Assembly: GCA_003250975.1 (NCBI GenBank)
Contig: QKIY01000020.1
Coordinates: 1 to 58,322 of the forward strand
Direction: 5' to 3'
DNA: 58,322 nt
Origin: Gammaproteobacteria bacterium
GTDB lineage: Bacteria; Pseudomonadota; Gammaproteobacteria; Eutrophobiales; Eutrophobiaceae
A model generated the notes under the pieces. That model made no database searches. It saw nothing but the letters and a program-made list of their open reading frames with translations, and was not told the DNA's origin. The translations under genes and the position numbers were made by a program. Shown here piece by piece: positions 21,661 to 30,658 of the stretch. Position 1 is the first letter of the stretch; every line of letters begins with the position of its first letter.

Positions 21661-23520
21661 ATGCCAGTTAAATTTGCATTCAAGGATAGTGTTGAAGAAA
21701 CCCGTCTTGTAAAAAAGCGGGTGCTGATTGCGGGTATTGCAATTTCATTCCTGATAGTTTTTCTTCTCCTGAGGCTCATTTATCTCCAGATCATGCAACA
21801 TGATCACTTCATTACGCTTTCACAGAATAACCGTGTAAAGGTTGTGCCTATTCCTCCAATTCGTGGTCTTATTTACAGCCGTGACGGTGTATTGCTGGCA
21901 GAAAACCAGCCTGCATTCAGCCTCGAGGTAATACCTGAAAAAGTCACGGATCTTGATGCCCTGCTTTCAGAGATATCAACAATCGTAATGATAGAGGAAG
22001 ACGACATAAGGCGATTCAGGAAAGCCATTAAGGAGAAGAGGCGGTTTGAAAGCGTTCCGCTGAAATATAACCTGGATGAAGCCGAGGTGGCGAGGTTCTC
22101 TGTAGATAACCATCGCTTTCCAGCGGTTGAAGTGGTTGCGCGGCCTTACCGCCGATATCCTCTCAAGGATCTGACAGCTCATATACTCGGGTATGTAGGT
22201 AGAATTGACGAAAATGACCTTGAGAATCTCGATGTGTCAAATTATCTCGGTTCGACACACACGGGAAAAATCGGGATAGAGAAAGCTTATGAAAAAATCC
22301 TCCATGGCCAGGTCGGGCATCAGCAGGTTGAAGTCAATGCCCAGGGAAGGGTAATCCGTGTTCTTGAGCGCACGCCTCCGCAGCCTGGCAAGAATATCTA
22401 TCTGACCATTGATGCCGGTTTGCAAAAGGAGGCCATGGATTCACTTAAGGGTAAACGGGGTGCCATAGTGGCGATGGATCCGAATAACGGGGACATTCTC
22501 GCATTGGCCAGTACACCCTCTTATGATCCAAACCTTTTTGTAAATGGCATAGACCATCTGACATATAACAAGCTGCTATCTTCCAAGGATACACCTCTGG
22601 TAAACAGGGTTCTGCAGGGGACATACCCGCCTGGCTCAACTATCAAGCCTTTTATGGGTCTGGTTGCGCTCAGCTATAGTGTGCGCAGGCCCGATGATGA
22701 TATATGGTGTCCGGGCTGGTACACATTAAAAGGGAGCAGCCATCTTTATCGAGACTGGAAAAAACAGGGACATGGGCAGGTGGATCTTCACTATGCCATT
22801 ATGCAATCCTGTGATGTTTATTATTATGACCTTGCCAATGATCTGGGCATTGACCGCCTCCATGATGGCCTTACATATTTTGGATTTGGCGAAAAGACCG
22901 GGATTGATATCGGCGGTGAAGCAGTCGGTCTTGTTCCTTCTCCGGAATGGAAAAGGAAAGTCTACAATCAGCCATGGTTTCCGGGTGAAACCCTGATTGC
23001 TGGTATCGGCCAGGGTTCCCTGCTGATTACCCCATTGCAACTGGTCAGGGCAACGGCATCCCTAGCCAATGATGGCCATTTGTTTGCCCCGCATCTTGCT
23101 TTCGAGTCAGCGGACCAGATCAGCAACAATCATGATCTTTTACAGTCTATACAATCCGAAGATATCGAAATTTATAATCAGATGCAGTGGAATACAATTA
23201 AGAAAGCTATGGTAGATGTAGTGCACGATGAGCACGGAACTGCGCGTGGCAGTGGATATAATGCAAAATATATGTTTGCCGGGAAGACCGGGACAGCACA
23301 GGTCATTGCCATAGCACAGGACGAAGAATACAAGGAGGACGATGTCCCTGAAGAATTTCAGGATCATGCTCTATTTATAGCTTATGCACCCGCTGAAAAA
23401 CCGATGATTGCAGTTGTAGTGGTTGTTGAAAATGGCGGCAGTGGTTCAAGAAGTGCGGCACCTGTTGCGAGACGCTTGTTTGATTATTACCTGAAAGACA
23501 CTGTTAAAGGATCTGGGTAG
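21661..23520 (+). CDS. mrdA: Penicillin-binding protein 2, elongasome transpeptidase
   Basis: A 619-residue class B PBP (E. coli PBP2 633). One N-terminal membrane anchor (about 20-42), the pedestal domain with RGLIYSRDGVLLAEN, then the transpeptidase domain. The active-site motifs are S326-x-x-K329 in PPGSTIKPF, SCD at 383-385, and KTG at 542-544 in FAGKTGTAQ. It cross-links peptidoglycan with RodA during lateral growth. The gene lies eight bases after mreD and directly abuts rodA. Confidence 0.97.
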   Translation: MPVKFAFKDSVEETRLVKKRVLIAGIAISFLIVFLLLRLIYLQIMQHDHFITLSQNNRVKVVPIPPIRGLIYSRDGVLLAENQPAFSLEVIPEKVTDLDALLSEISTIVMIEEDDIRRFRKAIKEKRRFESVPLKYNLDEAEVARFSVDNHRFPAVEVVARPYRRYPLKDLTAHILGYVGRIDENDLENLDVSNYLGSTHTGKIGIEKAYEKILHGQVGHQQVEVNAQGRVIRVLERTPPQPGKNIYLTIDAGLQKEAMDSLKGKRGAIVAMDPNNGDILALASTPSYDPNLFVNGIDHLTYNKLLSSKDTPLVNRVLQGTYPPGSTIKPFMGLVALSYSVRRPDDDIWCPGWYTLKGSSHLYRDWKKQGHGQVDLHYAIMQSCDVYYYDLANDLGIDRLHDGLTYFGFGEKTGIDIGGEAVGLVPSPEWKRKVYNQPWFPGETLIAGIGQGSLLITPLQLVRATASLANDGHLFAPHLAFESADQISNNHDLLQSIQSEDIEIYNQMQWNTIKKAMVDVVHDEHGTARGSGYNAKYMFAGKTGTAQVIAIAQDEEYKEDDVPEEFQDHALFIAYAPAEKPMIAVVVVVENGGSGSRSAAPVARRLFDYYLKDTVKGSG

Positions 23521-24612
23521 ATGGAAGATAAATCGCTCGCTCAAAAAATGCATATCGATATGCATTTGCTCTTTGGAATACTTCTGTTATGTGGTATCGG
23601 GCTGATCATGATCTACAGTGCAGGAGGCCAGGATATCAAGCTGGTGCTTAGACAAGCAGTTATTATGTTAATAGCGCTCATGTTAATGATTGCTGTTGCC
23701 CAGATAAATCCATACCAGCTTCAACGGTGGTCAATATGGTTTTATCTGTTTAGTATTATTTTATTGATCATCGTTCTTTATGCAGGCCATATCGGCAAAG
23801 GTGCGCAACGGTGGCTGAATCTTGGACTATTCAAATTTCAACCGTCGGAGATCATGAAGCTTGGTGTGCCAATGGTTATAGCGTGGTATATCTCGGGCAG
23901 TAGCTTGCCACCTGCAATTATGCGCGTATTGACAAGTTGCCTGATGATCATGATTCCCGTTCTTCTTATTGCCAAACAACCTGATCTTGGAACAGCGTTA
24001 CTGGTTGCAACTGCAGGATTCGCTGTGCTGTTTATTGCAGGTATTAGCTGGAGGTTTATCATATCGGTAATGGTAATAATTGCCTCGGCTGCACCTGTTT
24101 TATGGCATTTTATGCATGATTACCAGAAACGCAGGGTACTCACATTCCTGAATCCCGAGCAAGACCCTCTCGGTGCCGGCTATCATACCATACAGTCAAA
24201 AATAGCAATTGGTTCCGGGGGCCTTTTTGGTAAGGGATGGCTTAACGGTACACAGTCACACCTTGAGTTTTTACCGGAACGTTCTACAGATTTTATTTTT
24301 GCCGTTTTCTCGGAAGAGTTTGGGTTGATGGGAGTGATTTTATTACTTACGGCCTATAGTTATATTATCGCTAGGGGGCTGCTTATAGCCCTGAACGCAC
24401 AGCAGACTTACGGTAAATTACTGGCATCCGGATTAATCCTTACTTTTTTTGTATATGTGTTTGTCAACGTAGGGATGGTTACTGGGCAGCTGCCGGTTGT
24501 CGGAGTACCCTTACCGTTGATTAGTCATGGTGGTACATCTATTGTCACATTAATGTTAGGATTCGGAATTTTAATGTCTATCAGTACACATAGAAGAATG
24601 TTATCGGGATGA
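23521..24612 (+). CDS. rodA: Peptidoglycan glycosyltransferase RodA
   Basis: A 363-residue SEDS-family polymerase (E. coli RodA 370) with about ten membrane segments. AQRWLNLGLFKFQPSEIMKLG and the FLPERSTDFIFAVFSEEFG loop are diagnostic, and the SHGGTSI motif is near the end. The conserved aspartate of SEDS enzymes lies in the ERSTDFIFA segment or close by. It starts at the base after the mrdA stop and overlaps mltB through ATGA. Confidence 0.97.
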   Translation: MEDKSLAQKMHIDMHLLFGILLLCGIGLIMIYSAGGQDIKLVLRQAVIMLIALMLMIAVAQINPYQLQRWSIWFYLFSIILLIIVLYAGHIGKGAQRWLNLGLFKFQPSEIMKLGVPMVIAWYISGSSLPPAIMRVLTSCLMIMIPVLLIAKQPDLGTALLVATAGFAVLFIAGISWRFIISVMVIIASAAPVLWHFMHDYQKRRVLTFLNPEQDPLGAGYHTIQSKIAIGSGGLFGKGWLNGTQSHLEFLPERSTDFIFAVFSEEFGLMGVILLLTAYSYIIARGLLIALNAQQTYGKLLASGLILTFFVYVFVNVGMVTGQLPVVGVPLPLISHGGTSIVTLMLGFGILMSISTHRRMLSG

Positions 24613-25622
24613 TTTCGCCTGTAATGTACAGAATATTTATTAATTCAATTTTATTATTTCTCGTATCCGGCATATGCCTAGCAAATGCACCTCTGGACAG
24701 GGCAGCTGTCAGTGATTTTATCAGGTATATGCAAAAAGCCTATGATTTTGATTACGGTGAATTGAGCCGTGTGTTTGAACAAACTGTAAAATCAGACAGG
24801 GTTCTTAACGCTATATCCAGACCGGCTGAAAAACTGCCATGGTATCAATATAGAAAAATATTTATACAACCTGGCAGAGTCAAGGCAGGAGTTGATTTCT
24901 GGCGTAGCAATGAAAAGACCCTCAAACGGGCTGAGGAAATATATGGAGTGCCACCACACATCATTGTCTCCATAATAGGTGTGGAGACGCTCTATGGAAG
25001 CAATACGGGTATTGACCGGGTGATGGATGCGCTTTCAACTCTGGCATTCCACTATCCTGATCGCGCCCCTTTCTTCAAGGACGAGCTTGAACAGTTTCTA
25101 TTGTTGGCAAGGGAACAGGATATTGATCCTCTTTCCATTAAGGGATCATATGCAGGTGCTATGGGGATGCCACAGTTCATTCCGAGCAGCTACAGGAATT
25201 ATGCAGTAGATTTTGATCAGGATAATAAGGTTGATATCTGGAAGAATCCGGTCGATGCAATTGGCAGCGTGGCAAATTATTTCAACAGACATGGATGGAA
25301 AAAGGGAAGTGCGGTCGCTGTCACCGCTAGCGCCACAGGCGTTAAATACAGGGAATTAATCAATTCTGACCTCAAGCCTGATATCAATACCAGCACTCTT
25401 GCTGACTATGGCATAAGCAGTGCCAATGATCTCAATGGAGAGGAAAAGGTAAAGCTGTTAAGCCTTGAGTCAGGAAAAAATGATGAGGAATTATGGATCT
25501 GTTTTGAAAACTTCTATGTGATAACACGCTATAATCACAGTCCGCTGTATGCCATGGCGGTTTACCAGCTTTCAGGGCTTATTGCAGATGAATACAGAAA
25601 ATATGAACTGATTGCCAGATAA
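24609..25622 (+). CDS. mltB: Lytic murein transglycosylase B
   Basis: A 337-residue MltB-type enzyme that cleaves the glycan strand to form 1,6-anhydro-muramyl ends. An N-terminal signal segment (about 7-25) is present; a cysteine occurs in LVSGICLANA, so a lipoprotein form is possible but the lipobox is not standard. The catalytic glutamate is E126 in SIIGVETLYG, and the motifs KGSYAGAMGMPQFIPSSYRNYA and DIWKNPVDAIGSVANYF are typical. ATG overlaps the rodA stop. Confidence 0.93.
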   Translation: MISPVMYRIFINSILLFLVSGICLANAPLDRAAVSDFIRYMQKAYDFDYGELSRVFEQTVKSDRVLNAISRPAEKLPWYQYRKIFIQPGRVKAGVDFWRSNEKTLKRAEEIYGVPPHIIVSIIGVETLYGSNTGIDRVMDALSTLAFHYPDRAPFFKDELEQFLLLAREQDIDPLSIKGSYAGAMGMPQFIPSSYRNYAVDFDQDNKVDIWKNPVDAIGSVANYFNRHGWKKGSAVAVTASATGVKYRELINSDLKPDINTSTLADYGISSANDLNGEEKVKLLSLESGKNDEELWICFENFYVITRYNHSPLYAMAVYQLSGLIADEYRKYELIAR

Positions 25623-25623
25623 T

Positions 25624-26445
25624 ATGAACCAGCAGAGTACGATATCAGGATTGTTCATTTCATCCATAATATTTACGTTTCTGGGTGGATGCGGTTCGAC
25701 CCCGGTACAAGGGGATGGTGCGCCACGGGAAATACCTGTTGATATTTCATCTGTTCCGGACGCAGTTCCCCGGGTTGAGCCTCGAAGCCGATATGGGAAC
25801 CCTGATTCCTATGTCGTACTTGGCAGACGATATTATGTGATGAATAACAGCGAAGGTTATGTTGAGCGAGGCATTGCCTCCTGGTACGGGAAGAAGTTTC
25901 ATGGCAAACGCACATCTAGCGGGGAAACTTATAATATGTACGCCATGACGGCAGCACACAAGAGCCTTCCGTTGCCGACTTATGTTGAAGTTATCAATCT
26001 TGAAAACCGAAGGAGTGTAGTAGTCAAGGTAAACGATCGTGGCCCGTTCCATGAAAACAGGATAATTGATCTGTCCTACGCCGCCGCAAGTAAACTTGGT
26101 ATCATTGGCAGGGGTACAGGACTCGTTGAAGTCCGTGCTATAAACCCCCGAACTTATGCCGTCAATAAGCCGTCACCTTCAGGTTACCAGCTTGTGGCAA
26201 ATAAGGCAGTCGATGAATTTTATATACAGATCGGCGCATTCAGTGAATTTATGAATGCTGAAAATCTGCGTAGGAAGGTTTTGCTCGAGGATACCGGCCT
26301 GGTAAAAATTGACCAGGCAAAAGTGAACGGGCAAATGCTATATCGGGTAAGAATTGGGCCAATCAGTGATGTTCTGGCCTCAGATAGAATTGTTGATCAG
26401 CTCCTTGATATGGGCATATATGATCATCGTATTGTTGTTGATTGA
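25624..26445 (+). CDS. rlpA: Septal/rare lipoprotein A, murein-binding RlpA
   Basis: A 273-residue lipoprotein with lipobox L-G-G-C (C23). The double-psi beta-barrel domain (about 75-165) has ASWYGKKFHGKRTSSGE and VKVNDRGPFHENRIIDLS, with the catalytic-type aspartate and histidine seen in RlpA glycosylases. A SPOR domain (about 195-273) binds denuded glycan. ATG 25624 starts two bases after the mltB stop; a TTG at 25612 is also open but gives a poor signal. Confidence 0.92.
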   Translation: MNQQSTISGLFISSIIFTFLGGCGSTPVQGDGAPREIPVDISSVPDAVPRVEPRSRYGNPDSYVVLGRRYYVMNNSEGYVERGIASWYGKKFHGKRTSSGETYNMYAMTAAHKSLPLPTYVEVINLENRRSVVVKVNDRGPFHENRIIDLSYAAASKLGIIGRGTGLVEVRAINPRTYAVNKPSPSGYQLVANKAVDEFYIQIGAFSEFMNAENLRRKVLLEDTGLVKIDQAKVNGQMLYRVRIGPISDVLASDRIVDQLLDMGIYDHRIVVD

Positions 26446-26480
26446 TTTTATTTAATTAAGAAGAGTAAATAAGGGTAATT

Positions 26481-27623
26481 ATGCGTATTATCAGATTGTT
26501 TTATATATTGGCTATTTCGCTTGTATACCAGAATTTATTTGCAGCAGTTTCATTAATACCTGCAGCTCCTCAAATCGATGCGTCAAGTTACCTGCTTATG
26601 GATTATGACAGCCAACAATTGCTGGTATCGAAAGGCATTGATGAAAAGCTTCCCCCGGCAAGCCTTACAAAAATAATGACAATATATGTCGCAGCTCATG
26701 AGTTGAGCAAGGGCAACATATCCCTGGATGATGAAACAGTAGTCAGTGAAAAGGCGTGGAAGATGCCTGGCTCAAGGATGTTTATTGAAGTCAATAAAAG
26801 AGTAAAGGTCAGGGATTTATTTCGGGGGATTATTATCCAGTCTGGAAATGATGCGAGTGTTGCATTGGCCGAATATATTTCCGGAGATGAAGCTATTTTT
26901 GCCCAATTAATGAACAAGCATGCAGAAAGACTGGGCATGAAAAATTCGCACTTCATAAATGCAACCGGTTTGCCCCATGAAAGTCACTATATGACTGCCA
27001 GGGATATAGCCATACTTGCTTCAGCCCTGATCCGGGATTACCCGGACATCTATAGCATTCATTCAGAAAAGCAGTTTACCTATAACGATATAACACAGAG
27101 TAACAGGAATCGCCTTTTGTGGCTGGATGAGAGCGTGGATGGAATAAAAACGGGGCATACAGAAGACGCGGGTTTTTGTCTTGTCACTTCCGCAAAGCGG
27201 GATGATATGAGGTTGATATCCGTCGTGTTTGGTACCAAGAATGATAACGCAAGAACGAAAGCAAACCAGGTTTTAATAAATTATGGCTTCAGGTTTTTTG
27301 AGACCAAGAAGATTTATGGCGCAAGAGAAAAAATTCATACTGCTGATATATGGAAAGGCAATACTGATAGTCTGAATCTGGGCCTGAGGAAAGATCTTTA
27401 TGTGACTGTTCCAAGGGGTCAGTTCGATAATATAAGTACAGTTTTTGATGTGCCGGATATAATTATCGCACCTGTGAAAGAGGGCGCGCTTGTAGGTCAC
27501 TTGAGTCTTCTACTGGATGATAAAAAGATTGTCGATAAGCCTCTGGTGGCTATGCAAACTGTGACGGAGGGAGGACTGTTTAAACGCATCAAGGATGAGT
27601 TGCACCTCATGATATTAAAATAA
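26481..27623 (+). CDS. dacA: D-alanyl-D-alanine carboxypeptidase (PBP5/6 type)
   Basis: A 380-residue low-molecular-weight PBP. Signal peptide about 1-21. Active-site motifs are S61-L-T-K64, S121-G-N123 and K223-T-G225, followed by the beta-rich C-terminal domain and an amphipathic C-terminal anchor (FKRIKDELHLMILK). It trims the terminal D-Ala of pentapeptides. It follows rlpA with a 35-base gap, and dat starts two bases after it. Confidence 0.95.
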   Translation: MRIIRLFYILAISLVYQNLFAAVSLIPAAPQIDASSYLLMDYDSQQLLVSKGIDEKLPPASLTKIMTIYVAAHELSKGNISLDDETVVSEKAWKMPGSRMFIEVNKRVKVRDLFRGIIIQSGNDASVALAEYISGDEAIFAQLMNKHAERLGMKNSHFINATGLPHESHYMTARDIAILASALIRDYPDIYSIHSEKQFTYNDITQSNRNRLLWLDESVDGIKTGHTEDAGFCLVTSAKRDDMRLISVVFGTKNDNARTKANQVLINYGFRFFETKKIYGAREKIHTADIWKGNTDSLNLGLRKDLYVTVPRGQFDNISTVFDVPDIIIAPVKEGALVGHLSLLLDDKKIVDKPLVAMQTVTEGGLFKRIKDELHLMILK

Positions 27624-27625
27624 AA

Positions 27626-28468
27626 ATGCAAAATGTCTTTTTGAATGGGGAATATCTTCCGTTAAAAAATGCCAAGGTTTCAGTACTGGATCGTGGATTC
27701 ACATTTGGCGATGGTGTCTACGAAGTTTTTCTCGTTTATCATCGAAACATATTCAGATTTGAAGAGCACCTTCAGAGACTGAATAACAGTCTTTCTGCAA
27801 TCTATATAAAAAATCCTTATACTGACGAGCAATGGCGTGAACTGCTGATGACTTTGGTGGAGAATAATCCGTCTGATAACCAGTCCCTTTATTTGCAGGT
27901 TACCCGAGGCATGTCAGACCGTGATCATGCGATCGACTTGACAGATCAACCCACGGTTTTCGCCATGAGTAAGGCCTTGCCGGAGCGAAATCTGTCCGGT
28001 GGGGTCAACGCTATATGTTGTGATGATATTCGCTGGAAGTTATGTGATATCAAGGCCATCACACTCCTACCAAGCGTTTTATTACGACATCAGGCCGCCC
28101 TTGCAGGGGCAAAGGAGGCAATACTTCTGAAAGATGGCCATGTTACCGAAGGCGCTGCCAGCAATGTCTTTATCGTCGCTGGCAGCAGAGTCAAGACCCC
28201 ACCAAAGGATGGGAGTATTTTGCCTGGGATAACCCGTGATCTGGTAGTTGAATTGTTAAATGACTCAGGTATAGGCTGCCATGAAACTGAAATCAGCAAA
28301 GAAGAGCTTTTTAATGCTGAAGAAATCTGGATAACCAGTTCCACCTGGGAAATAGTTCCCGTGGTGAAACTTGATGATCAGGTAGTAGGTAACGGCAGTC
28401 CGGGCAAAGTGTGGAAGCGGGTTGTTGATATTTACCAGCAATTCAAGAACAGGCAGCAGATTGTCTGA
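27626..28468 (+). CDS. dat: D-amino-acid aminotransferase (fold-type IV)
   Basis: A 280-residue PLP enzyme of the branched-chain/D-amino-acid aminotransferase family. The N-terminal LDRGFTFGDGVYEVFLVY, the PLP lysine K143 in CDIKAITLLPS, and E175 in VTEGAASNVFIV are conserved. Absence of clear BCAT features and the position next to dacA favour D-alanine:2-oxoglutarate transamination, giving D-Glu or recycling D-Ala. An aminodeoxychorismate-lyase role is less likely. Two bases after dacA, so probably in the same operon. Confidence 0.85.
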   Translation: MQNVFLNGEYLPLKNAKVSVLDRGFTFGDGVYEVFLVYHRNIFRFEEHLQRLNNSLSAIYIKNPYTDEQWRELLMTLVENNPSDNQSLYLQVTRGMSDRDHAIDLTDQPTVFAMSKALPERNLSGGVNAICCDDIRWKLCDIKAITLLPSVLLRHQAALAGAKEAILLKDGHVTEGAASNVFIVAGSRVKTPPKDGSILPGITRDLVVELLNDSGIGCHETEISKEELFNAEEIWITSSTWEIVPVVKLDDQVVGNGSPGKVWKRVVDIYQQFKNRQQIV

Positions 28469-28499
28469 TTAACATTTTTATATTACCTCTACCTGCATA

Positions 28500-28871
28500 A
28501 TGGAGATTTACAAGATATTCACTATTGAGGCGGCTCACCGCTTGCCCAACCTTCCAGAAACTCATAAATGCAGTCGTTTGCATGGGCATTCCTTTCATAT
28601 CGAAGTACGCATCGAAGGTAACATGGACGATGAGAAGGGCTGGGTAATGGATTTCGGCGAAATCAGTAAAATCGTTGAACCTGTCATTAAGCAACTCGAT
28701 CATTACTATTTGAATGATATACCGGGTCTTGAAAACCCTACGAGTGAAAATCTTGCCATGTGGATCTGGCAGAAGCTGCAGGCGAGGTTGAAGGGTCTTA
28801 AGACAATATCAATTGCGGAGACCTGCACGTCAGGATGCGTCTATCGCGGGCCCACAGGCAGTTCCTCATGA
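28500..28871 (+). CDS. queD: 6-carboxy-5,6,7,8-tetrahydropterin synthase
   Basis: A 123-residue T-fold enzyme of queuosine and deazapurine synthesis, converting 7,8-dihydroneopterin triphosphate to CPH4. Zinc ligands are H13, H28 and H30, and the catalytic cysteine is C24. The C-x3-HGH spacing (C24-SRL-H28) is that of QueD rather than of eukaryote-type pyruvoyl-tetrahydropterin synthase. MDFGEIS and NPTSENLA are also typical. It ends six bases inside the convergent ABC permease gene. Confidence 0.92.
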   Translation: MEIYKIFTIEAAHRLPNLPETHKCSRLHGHSFHIEVRIEGNMDDEKGWVMDFGEISKIVEPVIKQLDHYYLNDIPGLENPTSENLAMWIWQKLQARLKGLKTISIAETCTSGCVYRGPTGSSS

Positions 28872-29642
28872 TCTGATTCCCTTTCCTGTATGTAACAAAT
28901 ACAGGCTAAATACAAAGAGTATCATTATAAAAACAGAAATAATAAAGAATGCATAGCCGATATTAATATCGGAAACGCCAAGCACTCCGTATCTGAAAGT
29001 ATTTACCATGTAGAGTATGGGGTTCAGTTTTGATGCCACTTGCCAGAATTCCGGAAGTAAATTAATGGAATAGAACACCCCGCCAAGATAAATGAGTGGT
29101 GTAAGAATAAAAGTCGGAATAATTGAAATATCATCAAACTTGCGGGCAAAAACTGCATTTATAAAGCCACCGAGTGAAAACAGGATAGATGTCAATATCA
29201 CTACAGCAATCACTATAGTGTAACTGTGGATGTGCAACTTGGTAAAAAAAAGTGCAACGAGTGTTACTACAAGTCCGACAAGCATACCACGGGCAACACC
29301 ACCAACAATATAACCCAACAAAATAATAAAATTCGGGATAGGTGCCACCAGCATCTCTTCAATGTGTTTTTGAAATTTGGCGCCGAAAAACGAGGAGACA
29401 ACATTGGCATAGCTATTATTGATTATAGACATCATTATTAGACCGGGCGCTATATACTTGACATAGGAAAAGCCCTGCATTTCTCCTATTCTCGTTCCAA
29501 TCAGGTTGCCAAATATTAGGAAATATAATGCCATACTGATAGCCGGCGGCAGGATTGTTTGTACCCATATGCGTGTAAAGCGATCGACTTCCTTTATGAC
29601 GATGGTACTAAAAGCAGTTAGATACAGGCGAGAACGTGACAT
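28866..29642 (-). CDS. ABC-2 type transporter permease
   Basis: A 258-residue integral membrane protein with six hydrophobic segments, of the ABC-2 family (YadH-like). The GTRIGEMQGFSYVKYIAPGLIMMSIIN and FDDISIIPTFILTPLIYLGGVFYS segments are family signatures. ATG 29642 has AAAGG seven bases upstream; a TTG two codons earlier overlaps the ATPase stop. Substrate unknown; enteric YadGH-like exporters have no firm substrate, and NodJ or drug-type exporters are close in sequence. Confidence 0.87.
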   Translation of the reverse strand: MSRSRLYLTAFSTIVIKEVDRFTRIWVQTILPPAISMALYFLIFGNLIGTRIGEMQGFSYVKYIAPGLIMMSIINNSYANVVSSFFGAKFQKHIEEMLVAPIPNFIILLGYIVGGVARGMLVGLVVTLVALFFTKLHIHSYTIVIAVVILTSILFSLGGFINAVFARKFDDISIIPTFILTPLIYLGGVFYSINLLPEFWQVASKLNPILYMVNTFRYGVLGVSDINIGYAFFIISVFIMILFVFSLYLLHTGKGIRS

Positions 29643-29644
29643 GA

Positions 29645-30577
29645 TCAAACCTTTTCCCTGGTATCTTTATCGAGTAGCCTGACAAAAAGTTCTTCGAGCC
29701 TGTTTGATTTGTTACGCATGCTTATCACGTTGATACCCCGGTCCGATAGCATACTGAAAAGATCATTCAGATTCTGACCCCTTGATATCTCAACCTCTAT
29801 GATTGCATCATCTTCTTCCACCTTGTACAGGTTAAAGCCATCAATTACAGGTAATGTCTTCAGGGGGCTGTCAAGATCCAACACGAACCTTTCTATATGG
29901 AGCTTGCCCAGCAGTGATTTCATTGAACTGTGTTCAATAATCTGTCCATGATCAATAATTGCGATATTCCTGCAGAGGCATTCAGCTTCTTCAAGATAGT
30001 GCGTAGTCAATAAAATAGTTGTCCCCTGTCTGTTGATTTCCCGCAGAAACTGCCACATTGACCGCCTTAACTCCACATCTACACCTGCAGTCGGCTCATC
30101 AAGTATCAATAATCTGGGTTCGTGAATTAGGGCTCTTGCAATCATCAGTCTGCGCTTCAGGCCACCAGACAGTGTTCTGGAGGTATCGTTTCTTTTTTTC
30201 CATAAACCAAGTTGTGTCAGGTATTTTTCAGCACGCTCATAGGCCTTGCGTCTCCTGATCCCATAATATCCGGCTTGGTTCAGAACAATTTCCATGCAGG
30301 TTTCGAACTGGGAAAAATTTATTTCCTGGGGAACTATCCCGATCATGGATTTGGCTTCGACCACGTCTTTATCAAGATCGTAATCATAGACAAATACCTT
30401 GCCGCCCGTTTTTTTTACCAGGGTTGTGATAATGCCTATTGTTGTGGACTTGCCTGCCCCATTCGGGCCAAGCAACGCAAAGAAATCTCCTTGAGCTACT
30501 TCAAGGTTAATGCCCTTCAGGGCATGCAGACCATTGGCGTAGGTTTTTTCCAGCTTGGATATGCGTAGAGCTTTCAC
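29645..30577 (-). CDS. ABC transporter ATP-binding protein
   Basis: A 310-residue ATPase. Walker A GPNGAGKST (37-45), Q-loop Q84, signature LSGGL (136-140), Walker B LLILDEP (156-162) and switch H193 are all intact. The C-terminal about 90 residues form an extra domain, as in YadG and NodI-type exporters. The start is GTG at 30577. It overlaps or abuts the permease, so the two form a heteromeric exporter. The gene is next to the cyclic-nucleotide-binding gene on the same strand. Confidence 0.92.
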   Translation of the reverse strand: MKALRISKLEKTYANGLHALKGINLEVAQGDFFALLGPNGAGKSTTIGIITTLVKKTGGKVFVYDYDLDKDVVEAKSMIGIVPQEINFSQFETCMEIVLNQAGYYGIRRRKAYERAEKYLTQLGLWKKRNDTSRTLSGGLKRRLMIARALIHEPRLLILDEPTAGVDVELRRSMWQFLREINRQGTTILLTTHYLEEAECLCRNIAIIDHGQIIEHSSMKSLLGKLHIERFVLDLDSPLKTLPVIDGFNLYKVEEDDAIIEVEISRGQNLNDLFSMLSDRGINVISMRNKSNRLEELFVRLLDKDTREKV

Positions 30578-30613
30578 TGATATTTAGTTCAGGGAATAAA
30601 TTATGAAAATTAC

Positions 30614-30634
30614 AAAGCCTGTCAAACGGGCTTT
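30614..30634 (-). terminator. Possible weak hairpin after the cyclic-nucleotide-binding gene
   Basis: On the minus strand AAAGCC, nine bases, GGCTTT, then GTAATTTT. The stem is six pairs and the T-tract is interrupted, so termination would be partial at best. It lies between the dual cNMP-domain gene and the ABC ATPase start. Confidence 0.3.
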
Positions 30635-30658
30635 ATACAGGAAAGAAGTATACCAGAA